Shown piece by piece: positions 33,301 through 43,675 of a stretch of 64,000 nt of DNA. Positions within the stretch are counted from its first letter, which is position 1, and the number at the start of each line of letters is the position of its first letter. The stretch is from Rhynchopus sp. YZ270_cl-10 (lineage: Eukaryota > Euglenozoa > Diplonemea > Diplonemida > Diplonemidae), in NCBI GenBank assembly GCA_964035575.1, contig OZ037839.1, positions 434,001 through 498,000 of the forward strand, read 5' to 3'. A model generated the notes under the pieces. That model had not been told where the DNA came from. It made no database searches and worked only from the letters and a program-made list of their open reading frames with translations. The position numbers were made by a program, and so were the translations under genes.

Positions 33301-33824
33301 GTCCTTATTTGCATTTTTGGGCTCCGCCCGTGCAGTGGTGGGGTCAATCTCGAAAATTGGACAATTTTTTGACCACTTAAATTTTGAGAAATATGAGCCC
33401 GGTTGCTTATACGTGGGGCCCATTTTCGGCTAAAATTTTCCTCAAAATCTGGTTTTGTAAAATTGACCCTTTACTCCCCCCCCACATCGATTTCAATACT
33501 ATACCTTACTTCACCTACGGTTGCCCTTACAGGGGGGGTGAAGGAAGGTAAGTTGAAAAAGGGTCCTTATTTGCATTTTTGGGCTCCGCCCGTGCAGTGG
33601 TGGGGTCAATCTCGAAAATTGGACAATTTTTTGACCACTTAAATTTTGAGAAATATGAGCCCGGTTGCTTATACGTGGGGCCCATTTTCGGCTAAAATTT
33701 TCCTCAAAATCTGGTTTTGTAAAATTGACCCTTTACTCCCCCCCCACATCGATTTCAATACTATACCTTACTTCACCTACGGTTGCCCTTACAGGGGGGG
33801 TGAAGGAAGGTAAGTTGAAAATTT
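33301..33824. repeat. Two identical 262-bp direct repeats
   Basis: 33301-33562 and 33563-33824 appear identical base for base by eye, including a GACCCTTTACTCCCC stretch and GGTGAAGGAAGGTAAG. Part of the unit (CAGTGGTGGGGTCAAT ... TGGACAA) resembles 40790-40825 in another element. The lack of divergence implies a recent duplication or gene conversion. Confidence 0.9.
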
Positions 33825-34187
33825 TCCCCAAAATCGTGAAGATATGTCCAAAAAGGGGTCAAAAAAAATTTTTCCGCGCTCCGCGCGAAAAGGTCCGTTC
33901 ATTTCGCGTGAATACGTGATGACGTGGGATGGTAACGTACATCAAGAACCAAACCAACCCTTTTCTCACGTTTTTCCACGTCAAGCCCTCGCATTAGGTT
34001 CTCTCTAGTGAACGAAACCTTCCCTCAGGACAAGAAGAAACGGCGATTGATATCAAAACTTTCTGGCGAAGCCACGGTACGCAACATTTCAAAATTTGTG
34101 ACCTAAAACCGAACATTTTTACAGCCAGACTATGGTAGAGGGCTGTGGGCTGCCAGTTTTTGAGCTGCGCCGCAGGCGCACGGTAGG

Positions 34188-34430
34188 CTACTTTTTTAAT
34201 GCCGGCAAGGGGGGTGCATCATTGAGTCCCTGAAACAAGTCTCCATCGTCACCGCCACCGCCATCGCAATCGCCATCTTCGCTTTCCTCTTTAACATCAA
34301 CAGATGCAACACCGCTCTCTGTATCTTCAGAGATCAGAACTTCTCCAACACTCGATGTCTCGTCGACTGACAGACCCTCCTCCTCCTCGAACCCAGTGGT
34401 GGGGGCCGCAGTATGCACTGCTGTGTCCTT
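34188..34430 (-). other. Acidic coding-like fragment in the transposon
   Basis: On the minus strand a CACAG acceptor-like site near 34425 is followed by an open stretch rich in Glu, Asp and Ser (GFEEEEGLSVDETSSVGEVL, then EESEDGDCDGGGGDDGDLF), ending PALKK. It could be a last exon. No family recognised. Confidence 0.3.
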
Positions 34431-34864
34431 CTTTTAATCTCCCTTCCTCCTGAAGATGCGGGCGCAGGTGCCCACATCTCCAGGACCAAGGTACCCACGG
34501 CATACCACAGGCAGAGAACCCCCCAAAAAACCCCCATTTTTAAGGGTGAACCGACGAACCAACGGATAAATAAAAAAAATAATAAATAAAAGTGAACCGA
34601 CGAACCAACGGTTAGCATTAGGCCTGGTATGGCAACCAACAAGCCGCTTTAAAAAAAAAAACATTCAAAAACCCACCCATATCACTCAGTATTTTTGTTG
34701 ATTCCACAATGACCCACCCGAGGGTTCATATGTACCCTATGCCATCTGGCGACAGCATATTGTGTTGTGACAACCATCTAAGAGGATACGAGGATAAGCC
34801 ACCATGGGTAGCTAAGAATGCTGAAGCTCGTTGAACTATATTGTCCTGATGTCAGGTTTCCCTT

Positions 34865-35398
34865 CTACAACATTTTGACCTGCGCAGACAGCCAGTCAAA
34901 TGCCTCGAACAGACCGTCCCCTGTTGACGCAGAACAGCTGTGGATGTGCCAGGTGCCTGGTAGGTCGTTGAGGCTGAGTGCTTCGACGACGTCTGCAGGA
35001 GTTGCTGCGTCGGGTGTGTCCTGCTTGTTTGCGAGGATGAGGATCAGGGGGAAGTGCGCTGTGTTGGTGACGAGCTGCAGCTCCTCGCTCGCCTCCTCAA
35101 AGGAGGAGGCACGACTGCAGTCCACCACAAACATCAGCACCTCTGTGTTCACGGTGTAATGTCGGAACAGGCTCTGGCGGATCTGCCGTGAGCCCCCTGC
35201 GTCCCACATAGAGTACACCACTCCCCCATAGCGCAGTGTGAACAGCGTGAAACCTCCCCCGGCAGTCTCGCACACCATGTCCCCTGAGCACAGACGTGTC
35301 ACGCACGATGTCTTCCCAGCCGCAGTGGTCCCCATAGTCAGCACCGTCACCTTCCTGCGGCCAAGCAGCCTCGCCACAGTGCTTGAGACAACACCCAT
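34865..35398 (-). CDS. Arf-family small GTPase with unusual switch II
   Basis: A 177-residue Arf/Arl-like protein that would regulate membrane traffic. It starts MGVVSSTVARLLGRR, so Gly2 is a likely N-myristoylation site. The P-loop is GTTAAGKT (23-30), switch II starts WDAGG (65-69), the guanine motif is NKQD (124-127) and SCSAST (near 154) is the last nucleotide-binding element. Canonical Arfs have WDVGGQ; here the catalytic Gln position is Ser (WDAGGS), and switch I lacks the usual PTIGFN. GTP hydrolysis may therefore be slow or differently controlled. The frame stays open another 80 codons upstream, but the Gly2 start, normal family length and a CCACCACCAG acceptor-like site 8 nt upstream favour 35398. 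It lies 64 bp downstream of the LRR gene. Confidence 0.9.
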   Translation of the reverse strand: MGVVSSTVARLLGRRKVTVLTMGTTAAGKTSCVTRLCSGDMVCETAGGGFTLFTLRYGGVVYSMWDAGGSRQIRQSLFRHYTVNTEVLMFVVDCSRASSFEEASEELQLVTNTAHFPLILILANKQDTPDAATPADVVEALSLNDLPGTWHIHSCSASTGDGLFEAFDWLSAQVKML

Positions 35399-35462
35399 TT
35401 TGTATCTGGTGGTGGTGGAGGTGCTGGAGGTGCTGGTGGAGGAGGTATGGGCGGAGGTGGGG

Positions 35463-36530
35463 TTAGGCAATGGTGCATTTGGTGCATTTGGTGCGCTTCC
35501 GCCTAAGGGTGTGTGGCAGTGCCGCAGCCACAGCACTGCTCCAGCCAGATGGAGGCGGCGTGACTGTTTGCAGCGCAGTGCAGTGCTTGAGAAAGAAGCT
35601 CCCAACGTGCATGACACGAGCAAAACCTGAGAGATCAACGCTCGTCAACTCTGCGCATTTGAACAGGAAGCGTGCCTCAATGTGTGTGACCCTGCACATC
35701 CCTGACAAGTCGGCTGTGGTCAACAAGCTGCAGCTGGACAGAAAGTTCGTTCCGATGTGCGTGACACTGCACAGTCCAGAGAAGTCAACACTCGTCAACG
35801 CACACTGGCACAGGAAGCCAGAATCGATGTGTGTCACACTGACCAAACCCGACAGGTCCAACGACCTCAATGCGGTGCAATGTTGAAGAAATCGGCTCCC
35901 AATCCGCGTGACACTGCGCAACCCTGATAAGTCCACTGCCGTCACCGCCGTGCAGTTGAACAGGAACCAGTACGCAATATTTGTTACGCTAGTCATAGCC
36001 GACAAGTCTAACGCTGCCAATGCTGCGCACTGGAAGAGGAAACCGTGACCAACCTGCGTCACGTGAACCAACCCAGACAGGTCCACCGAAGTCAGGTTCA
36101 TACAGTTCGTAAGAAAGCTGTGCTCAATTTCCGTCACGCACGACACAGCGCTGAGATCAAGGCTTGTTATCATTGTGAACGACATAAAACTCTGCGGAAT
36201 AACAGTCGCAACATCTGCCTGAAGAAGCAGAGAAGCCACCTCAGGATCCCTCACAGTCGCCAACCTGCTTTCTGCAATGTCTGTCTCACCCAAGGCATGA
36301 AGCGCTGCAAGGGCGAGGTGCTTCTGCGTTTTCGCCAACACGACTACGTCTCCAGCACTCAGCTGCGTGATGTCCTCTCCTTCCTCCTTCCCTCCGAAGC
36401 CCATATGAAAGCTGTCTTCGCACAACCCTGTTGCAGACGCCACCTTCTGCCGCATCGTCTCCGTTGTGTCATCCTCACCCACCTCAATCACGTACTTCTC
36501 TTCTCCAAAACCCTGAACAGTCAGTTCCAT
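35463..36530 (-). CDS. Ubiquitin-like/LRR protein 2 (BspA-type repeats)
   Basis: A 355-residue paralog of the 26191-27243 gene, nearly identical through most LRR units. It has the same layout: ubiquitin-like header (MELTVQGFGEEKYVIEV, then TTETMRQKVASATGL), about ten 23-24-residue LRR_5 units (DLSGLCSVTHIGTNFLSSC and similar) and a Pro/Ala tail. The tail ends RRKRTKCTKCTIA instead of RQNRRCIIA because of a small GGTGCATTT repeat in the DNA. An in-frame ATG 19 codons further upstream (36587) is less likely, since the header homology begins at 36530. Repeat units 6-10 are the most conserved between the two genes, suggesting recent duplication or conversion. Confidence 0.8.
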   Translation of the reverse strand: MELTVQGFGEEKYVIEVGEDDTTETMRQKVASATGLCEDSFHMGFGGKEEGEDITQLSAGDVVVLAKTQKHLALAALHALGETDIAESRLATVRDPEVASLLLQADVATVIPQSFMSFTMITSLDLSAVSCVTEIEHSFLTNCMNLTSVDLSGLVHVTQVGHGFLFQCAALAALDLSAMTSVTNIAYWFLFNCTAVTAVDLSGLRSVTRIGSRFLQHCTALRSLDLSGLVSVTHIDSGFLCQCALTSVDFSGLCSVTHIGTNFLSSCSLLTTADLSGMCRVTHIEARFLFKCAELTSVDLSGFARVMHVGSFFLKHCTALQTVTPPPSGWSSAVAAALPHTLRRKRTKCTKCTIA

Positions 36531-37870
36531 TTTGTGTCTCTCTCTATGCCTCTGTGTTGTGTGTTGTATAAGGAAACATGTCGACACGATTCATCTGTCT
36601 CTCTTCAGAGATAAAACAGTACGAGGACTTCGGCAAGGATGAAGAAAACCCAGGGTCCCAGCAAAACCTTAAAAATAGTAGGATCGGGGTAGGTAAGTAA
36701 AGTTTTGTTTCGCTGATTGCACAATCCTCCTGTTTGAGGAATGATTGGCGACTCTCAATGGCCTTTGCCCTGTTAGCGACATTGTGGAGATTCGCGGACG
36801 CTGCCAAAATGCATTCTTCGTTTATTGCATTTTTTTTGTCAAAAAAAAAATGCGCTTATTGAGCCAAATAAGAAGGGGGGTGTGAGTACCGTATTTTGTC
36901 AGGGCTGATGCCGGAAGGCAACACGCTCACAGTATTGTCCTTTTTTTTCTTTTCTTTTCTTTTAAAAAAAAACTTGGCTTGTATTAGCTACGAGCTCCAC
37001 CCTACCACACATCCAATGTGATACCGGCGTCTCTCATACAATAGTCATTGCGTCGGCAGCCAGACGGCTGTACCTTTTTTCCTTTATATCATCGATAGGT
37101 ACCTGTCCGATGACAGTGCCTGCATCAGACAAGGGTCATGCCTGGTGTCCTTAATCGGGCATCTGCAAAGCAACAGAACTACGGGGAGTACGGCTACGGA
37201 CTGTCTTGTAAAAGACCCGTAACCAAAAGTAAAAGTTTTTTTGATTTGATTTATTAGACCACTATAACAGTACTGCCCCCCTGTTTCGTTTCCCGTTTTT
37301 TCCTGAAGCTAGCTATTGGCACTGTAGTATTTTTTGATTTATTGTACTATATCAGCGGGGGTTATTCTTCACAGGATCATGAAACGAAAGCAAAATGAAA
37401 GGAAGTCAAGGAGGAGATGTCAGAATTGGGTGCGGCTGACGATCCCAAAATAGCACTTTATCGCACATAAAAGCAGTTTATCGCACCCCCCCTTTCAGCC
37501 ACACCAATAATCCTTTATTTTTATTCAAATAAGAGGGGTTTTGTTTGATAACAGACTACATACACAGCAGCCATGATTTGTCTTTGCACAGGATCCTTAA
37601 AAAGAAAAATCAAACACAACAGAAAAAAAAAACGACGCGCCGATACACGCACGCAATATAAGAAAAGTTGAAAAAAGTGCAAACGCCCCACCGTAGGTGT
37701 CACAATCCCATTTCTATTTTATTTTGTTTTTGGGTGGGAGGATTTTATTTTTTTAAAATACGACGGCTGAACGAAAAGGCGACAGTTTCTTGGTTATACT
37801 CTTTTTTGTGGCAGCCCCTTTTGCGTCGATTTGCTTCTAATACTCGACTTCCTGTGTTGGTTGGTTAATG
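36531..37870. other. Intergenic, nothing recognised
   Basis: 1.3 kb with A/T homopolymers and short frames of no coding character. A fragment of the T-arm-like repeat family lies near 37670-37700. Confidence 0.6.
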
Positions 37871-39568
37871 TTAACAATCAGTGTTTTTTGATAAATTGTT
37901 GGAGTAGTGTAGTTGCCTCGGTTGTGCAATCTCCACTGTATTCTGTAATTTGGGTTAATCGTACAGACCAGAAAAACCGAAAACAATACAATCCACTAGA
38001 TAGGGGGGTGTGGGACAACATACGTTCATGCCGACATTGTTGTCGTTCTCTTGCTTGTCTTGCCACTGTGTGCCGACGGGGTCGACGTAGCCATCGGTCA
38101 GGCCACAACGACTGTCGGAGATGCTCTCAAGATCGCCACGTTCCGAGGAGTCACAAGAGCCGATCACTCCAAACTCCGGCAGGGTCGAAGCTTGCATGCG
38201 CTTCATCACGTATAACCTGGTGATGTGAAAAGTGGGTGGTGTGTGGGTGGCACCACTTTTTAGTTCCTTCGTTACCTTTTTTGGTACTTTGAAAACTTGG
38301 TTGTATTAGTGTAGACACCCGAGGAACTCCACTATTGTTGGTGTTACAGTACTTTATTAGTACAGTAACACCAACAAACATCGGGGGTAAAAACCCCTTA
38401 GAATTTTGAAATCCCAAACTATACCTACCCTCTCCGGTGTATTTAAAACGTAGTCAGTACAATATTTTGTAAAATTATTTTGCGGAATTTTAAGGAATTT
38501 TTCATACCTGCGTAGCATTACACCCATGAGGCCAAAGGCACAGCAGAAGCACACTGTCACAAGCGCAGCCCACATCTCCACCCGCTCCCTTTCCTCTGGT
38601 TTGTGCTCCACAAACTTTCTGTTTACTGTCGCCTCTTCTGTGGTACGAGAATCTACCCCGGTTGAGTGCTGTGGGTCTTTCGTTGCGTCGTCTGAGTTTC
38701 CGATGGGATTGTTGGGGAAGCTGATCGGGGGGAGTGTGAGCTTCATGTTTTTCCCCCAGGAGTCCACGTCGTCCCGCCCGAAGTCTACTTTAGGGATGTA
38801 GCGGGTCGCGAGATCGGGGAGCTCCCTTTGTGAGAGCGCTGCGCAGGTGTGTTCTTGGGACTCCCATTTGCAGAATCCTGAGCGGCATTTATCAGAATCT
38901 TTCCAAGCATCGCAGGCACGGTCGTCAGGGAGTTTGACATTCTTTAGAGGGCATAGCGCAGCTTGTTTGACGGAGAGCGCTGCAGGGCAGACACCACAAT
39001 GATCTGCTCCCGAGGTTGGATGAGCGCGCAGGCATGCATTGGTCTCGGCACACCATGCACACCCACCGAGGACACCGTTTGGCCCTTCGTGGTCCATGCA
39101 GGCGCTGCAGTATCGGTGTTGCAGGCAGGAGTCGTTGGTGTGCACTGTTACACACCATTTTTCGTCGTTCTGCAGTGTCAGATCGGAGCAGATGTCAAGG
39201 CGAGGGCAGAAGTGTGCGCCTGCTTCGGAGAAGAAGACGTCGTGGAATTGGATTGTGATGTTGTGGTCTTCGCAGAGAGGGGAGCGTTCGAGGTGGATGC
39301 CATCGGAGGTGACGTTCGTTTTGGGTACGGAGTGGCCGTCGAATTCGCCAGAAACAAACAGCGACGCTGTGCACTCTTGGGTTGTGATGTCGAAGCGGCC
39401 GGTCTTCTTCGCGCCGGGGATGTCGAGGGTGACGTCGCAGTGGCACCGCATGTTGCCCTCGGCATCGTGTGCGGCAACGTTCTCGCAAGAGGTGCAGTCA
39501 ATACCACTCCCAGTGCATCCCACAGCGAAGAGCAGCACCGCAGAGAGATAGGGAACGAAATACATCAT
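37871..39568 (-). CDS. Type I membrane protein with Cys-rich ectodomain (three-exon model)
   Basis: Exon 1 is 39568-38508, intron 38507-38217 (GTATGA...CACCAG), exon 2 38216-38024, intron 38023-37943 (GTATGT...TTACAG), exon 3 37942-37871, total about 441 residues. It begins with a signal peptide (MMYFVPYLSAVLLFAVGCTG), followed by a ~310-residue ectodomain with about 28 cysteines and N-glycosylation sites (NVT, NIT, NDS). A block CSACMDHEGPNGVLGGCAWC resembles a PSI/plexin-type repeat. A single membrane helix (AALVTVCFCCAFGLMGVML) sits near residues 333-351. Exons 2 and 3 encode the cytoplasmic tail. Exon 1 and 2 are well supported by frame and phase; exon 3 is less sure, because exon 2 could also read on to a stop at 37955. 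Probably a surface receptor or adhesion protein; ligand unknown. Confidence 0.7.
38217..38507 (-). other. Intron 1 of the membrane-protein gene
   Basis: 291 bp from GTATGA to CACCAG. It contains a 16-bp-arm hairpin (38340-38377, TTGGTGTTACAGTACT and its inverse). Splicing joins CGCAG to GTTATAC and keeps the frame. Confidence 0.75.
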
Positions 39569-40405
39569 AATATAGTGGGAAGTCTTTTGGGAGGTGTGGG
39601 GTGTGATGAAGATTAATTATTGACACAAAATAAGACAAATATCATAAAACCTACTCGAAATTTTCGACGTGATTTTCATTGGACGCGGCCGAATCATTTC
39701 GTTCTGTGTTATTTCCTACCGCAATGTCATATATTCAGCTGTGAAGGCATAACGAAATGGCGGCGGTGCTACGAGCACTAAAATCCGTTCCTCTATTTCG
39801 TGGTTAACATCTGAGGTAAATTCCGGAATAATGCGGAAATTCGGAGACGAGCTTCGCTAGATAAAATGGAGAGAGAAAAAGAGAGGGGGAAAAAAGAGAG
39901 AGAAAAAAACGTCTTTGTTGTTGTTAGCGTAGCGCCAAAAAAAAAAAAGAACTTTTTTTTTAAAAAGATAAATGTTTCTTCACACGATCTACCCAGAAAA
40001 AACGAGAACGATAAAATCTTCATTTGCTTGTTGCTTATGAATACTTGGTTTTGTTTTTTTTTTTTTTTGACAGAAAATTGATTGGAAAGACGCTGGATCT
40101 CAGCGTATATAAAGGGACAAAAGGGAGAAGGAGAGAGGAGTACACTGGCCCAGACGAGACCATCAAAACTACTGTGTTTTTCGTGACCCCCCCCCGCTCC
40201 GCTATTTTCGAAGCGCGTTCGGTAAATTTTTTTTTTTTGGGGGTATAATCAACACCTTCCTGCTTTTTCTGGGGACTCTTTTTTTCTCGTTTCCAAACAG
40301 AAAGCATTTTTTCATCATATGCAATCAATAGATTGATAGCATAGGAGGAGGGATCAAACAATGTTCCCAACTTTCTTTTTTTTCAATGAGAAAAATAAAA
40401 ATAAA
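39569..40405. other. Intergenic, nothing recognised
   Basis: Contains a GA-rich purine run near 39866-39910 and long T and A runs. No gene or structured element seen. Confidence 0.6.
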
Positions 40406-41117
40406 GTACTGGGGTGGCGACAGGGGGGGTGTGGAAAAAAATATTCACAAAAAATATTTTCAAATTCTCTCGATCACAAAAATTCACAAAAAATCACGAA
40501 AAATCACAAAAAATCACAAAAGTGTACCGTTTTGGGCTGCTGCAATTGTGCTGTAATTGTGGTGGAATTGTGTTCAGTTGTGCTCAGTTGTTCTCAGTTC
40601 TGCATGTAAGTTTCGCTTAAAATTGAACTTTTTCGGCGTGGCTGCATAACCGATTCCCTACCCTGTTTCTACCAGATGTCATGCCGTTTTGGGGGGCATT
40701 CATGTGTTGTTTGTTGTTGGAAATTTTTGTTTTGTTTTCATTGGTGAAATTTTTAAACATCGGCATTTGCATTTCCGGAATCCGTCTGGCCAGTGGTGGG
40801 GTCAATTTGCCGAAATGGACAAGTTCTCGTTTTTGGTCAATTTCCACAGTATACACAGTTTTCACGGTATACACAGCATACACAGTGCCAGAGTGGGACA
40901 AAAAAAAGCTCATCTCAAAATATGCCGATCACAAAAGATCACAAAAGATCACAAAACATCACAAAAAATCACAAAAAATCGCAAAAAATCACAAAAAATC
41001 GCAAAAAGGTCACAAAAAATCACGACCTGTCGCAAAGAATCACAAAGAAGAAAAATGATTCTTTGTGATTTTTCGTGACTGCCCAGTTCCGACCCCCCTT
41101 GTCGCCACCCCAAGTAC
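40406..41117. mobile_element. 712-bp terminal-inverted-repeat element with 10-bp subterminal repeats
   Basis: The left end GTACTGGGGTGGCGACAGGG and the inverse of the right end (GTACTTGGGGTGGCGACAAG) match over about 25 bp. Inside both ends, in inverted orientation, are runs of a 10-11 bp unit (ATCACAAAAA). Further in lie TATACACAG repeats, a copy of the 31.1-kb minisatellite and a segment resembling part of the 262-bp repeat. No transposase; no obvious target duplication. A nonautonomous DNA transposon is the likely explanation. Confidence 0.65.
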
Positions 41118-42327
41118 CCCATTTTGAATGCTAAAATGAGAGGCGGGGGCCTGAGTATGCGCACGCCAGCCCACACGTAAGGGGGGCTTTGTGTTAAAGG
41201 AGAGCAACAAAAAACGTATGGGAAAAAAAAGATGGAGCCCCCTACAATAGCCTGCCATTCATTTGCACAGCCGTATATTTTTTTGTTTCGTGGCTGGAAC
41301 TGAGGAGGTAAAGCTTGTGTATTGGGGGTAAAGGGGGGGAGGAGGGGGATTCGTATGTTCTTTCTTCACCACAAAAAGGAAGACGCAAGTGCACAAATAA
41401 AAAGGGTGCAGTTGAAAATGGAAAAAAAAAAGACACCCATTTTAACGAGAGTACTCGATAGACGGGTGCGGGCAGAAAGGGAGGAAACAGAAAAAAAAAC
41501 AGAGAAAAAATCCCACTTTTTTTGTCAAAAAAAGAAAAAAGGAAGAAGAGGGATTGATGAGTGTACACACACATACAGTAAACCAAAAAGAGAACTTGAC
41601 GTCTTAAATAATTTTGGCGGATTTTGAGGGGGTTTTTTTTGGCGTCTTTTTTTTTTGGATGCCATCTGGACTAAAATTCCGCGTAAGCATATTTTGCGAT
41701 AAACTGATTTGAACACAAAGACACACACGTAGAGGATATGTGGAAACTGTTCGCACACGCCTGTCAATTTCCCGCCCTTTTTTTTCCCTTTTCTTTGTAA
41801 AGGCCTCGCTCACAACTAATTTACCAACAATGTCTTCACCCTATACATACAGGGGTGATGTTCCGTAACGCTTAAAACATGATGTCAAAAAAGCAAAAAA
41901 GCAAAAAACAAAAAAAAAGACCGCCCTTCTACAGCACAGTGGAAGTGACATCCTCAACCGGTCCCCCACTCTCCGTAAAAGTGGAGAGGTGACGAGACCG
42001 CTATATAAAAATATTAGCTTCATATCCAACGAGAAGGTACGTGTTTTTTTGTTTTTTTTAAAGTCACCAACGTATGATGCAATGAGGGCAGCATGTTCAC
42101 TACCATGTTATGTGTGTGCAATTTTCATGCATGTATCTACTGACAAACTACTTATTATGAGTTACTATTTTTTTAGGAAAAAAAACTTAGTTTTGGATTT
42201 GGTGGTCCACATTCACGAGGATGTGCTCCACAGTGCTTTAAAAATCATTCCCCCCTCCCCCCGGGCCTCCCCCCCGCCTTCTTTTCGGTCTTGTGGATGA
42301 CACAAACCCTCTCACGGTTTACCCCTT
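41118..42327. other. Intergenic, nothing recognised
   Basis: A/T-rich with homopolymer runs. No frame has protein-like character. It includes the 3' flank of the carrier gene at the right. Confidence 0.6.
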
Positions 42328-43602
42328 TCACTGCCGGTCTGCCTTCACCTTACGTGCTTTCTTCGATATTTGTGAGGACATGATTTCTTGCAGCTTGTCG
42401 CGGAGCCTGTTGTAATGAAATATATTGGGATTTTCAATCTTAACGTGCGTTGACATAGTGCGTGGGGGGAACAAAACATACATGAATTCAAGAGACGCCA
42501 CCAGGACAGAGCGAAGCAGAGACAGGCCCACACCCTTGAACATTCCTCCCCAGCCTTCCTCGCGAAGAACCTGTAAAGAAGCAGTGGATACAATATGCTA
42601 CGATGACAAATTTCAAATAATAAAAGATTCCTTGAAATACAACAGCCCCTCTCGGTGACAGCGTACCTTTGGTACAATGACCGGCAGTATGGGCTGCATG
42701 GTTGAGGGGCGCACCCCAACCATGCAGTCCTACACCCATTTTCGTGGTTTACATCTGAAAAACGAAAACGCCACAACCCCCGAACATAAAGAGCCTCCTT
42801 GCGCTGAGATTCACATTTTTTGCTCCATTTATTTAGAGCTCTCTCAGCAAATACAGGACAAAACCCCCCTCCCTCCCTCCCTTCCCCTCCCCTTCCCCCT
42901 GCTCAAAAAAACTCCCCCCACATACAATAGCAAAGGTCATCAAGAGGGACGGATACTTCGCTTTGCCGAAGAGACCCATTCTGATTTTTGCCATGAGAAG
43001 CGGGAAGGTTAGCGCACTTGCGGTCGCCTTCGCCATCGCCCCGATGACGAGAGTCTCGAAGGGCGTCAGCTTGGGCGTGAGGTCGCCCTCCTTCTCCTGC
43101 TTGCGGCGCAGGTATTTGCACTTCAACTCATCGAAGAGATAGAAGGTGATGCAGGGGTTGATGCTGAGCAGCAGCGTCGGCCCCATACCGTTCCACAGCG
43201 AGAAGAACCCCTCCTCACGCACGATCTTTACAAGCATCCCGAGGGGTCCGTAGTCCTCCCCGCCCTTGCCCTGAAGGCGGTACGAAATCGTGTTGAGCGG
43301 GTTGACAATGACACCCGCATAGCATCCGGCCACAACACCCAAGGTCAGCCGCGTCACGTCGCTGAGTGCGCTCGTCCCCTCCCCCTTGAAGACAGCAACC
43401 AGCTTGTCGTACGCAGAATGGTATGACGCGTTCTGCACGGTGTGCTGCACGGCCGAAGATGCCCAGCCCTTGTAGCACGCCCCAATCCCTTCTTGGGTGG
43501 CCATCTTCACGACAACGCCGAGGCCGTGCATGATGTCACCTCGCCCTTCAGTTTGCAGCTTTGTCCGCGCAACGTCCAGAGGGAAGGCAAGGGTCATCGA
43601 TG
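42328..43602 (-). CDS. SLC25 (mitochondrial/peroxisomal) carrier, N-terminus not found
   Basis: A solute carrier of the three-fold mitochondrial carrier family, which exchanges metabolites across the mitochondrial or peroxisomal membrane. Signature segments are PLDVARTKLQTEG (repeat 1), NPLNTISYRLQG (repeat 2, degenerate) and FPLLMAKIRMG (repeat 3). The exon 43602-42926 is followed by a 355-bp intron (42925-42571, GTATGT...TTTACAG) and the exon 42570-42328. Joining gives TFAI|VLREEGWGGMFKGVG, the expected last transmembrane region, with a basic tail. From the ATG at 43597 it has 304 residues, but the first half of helix 1 before PLDVAR is missing. Either an upstream exon exists that I cannot find, or the gene is N-terminally truncated. 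CCCCCCTCACAG at 43603 is a strong acceptor, cis or trans. Substrate not determinable; peroxisomal-type carriers are a possibility. Confidence 0.8.
42571..42925 (-). other. Intron of the SLC25 gene carrying a dispersed module
   Basis: GTATGT donor and TTTACAG acceptor, phase 0. The intron contains the dispersed module at 42630-42768, so that repeat is transcribed with this gene. Confidence 0.8.
42630..42768. repeat. Dispersed hairpin-bearing module inside an intron
   Basis: TTGAAATACAACAGCCCCTC ... CTGCATGGTTGAGGGGCGCA ... CCAACCATGCAG ... CGTGGTTTACATCTGAAAAA. The CTGCATGGTTG/CAACCATGCAG arms form a hairpin. It is related to 12705-12800. Confidence 0.65.
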
Positions 43603-43675
43603 CTGTGAGGGGGGTGGGGGTGATGGGAACATTCGTATCAGAACACTGTCAGTTTATTGCTTTTTTTAATTTTTT

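Larger units (their letters stand above)
32624..34626. mobile_element. hAT-like DNA transposon, 2.0 kb, nonautonomous
   Basis: The ends are perfect 16-bp inverted repeats, CAGGCCTAATGCTAAC. GTATGGCA stands immediately outside both ends, an 8-bp target-site duplication. CAG-type ends with 8-bp duplications are characteristic of the hAT superfamily. No transposase is recognised inside. The interior holds an exact 262-bp tandem duplication, two coding-like fragments on the minus strand, and two copies of GTGAACCGACGAACCAACGG near the right end. The intact duplication and ends suggest recent insertion. Confidence 0.8.

Noticed and set aside
35399-35638. 80-codon N-terminal extension of the Arf-like frame
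   Set aside because: It overlaps the end of the upstream LRR gene and lacks homology; the internal MG start restores the normal Arf length and myristoylation site.
36900-37420. Possible gene in the 36.5-37.9 kb gap
   Set aside because: Short frames only, with frequent stops and homopolymers and no domain-like segments.
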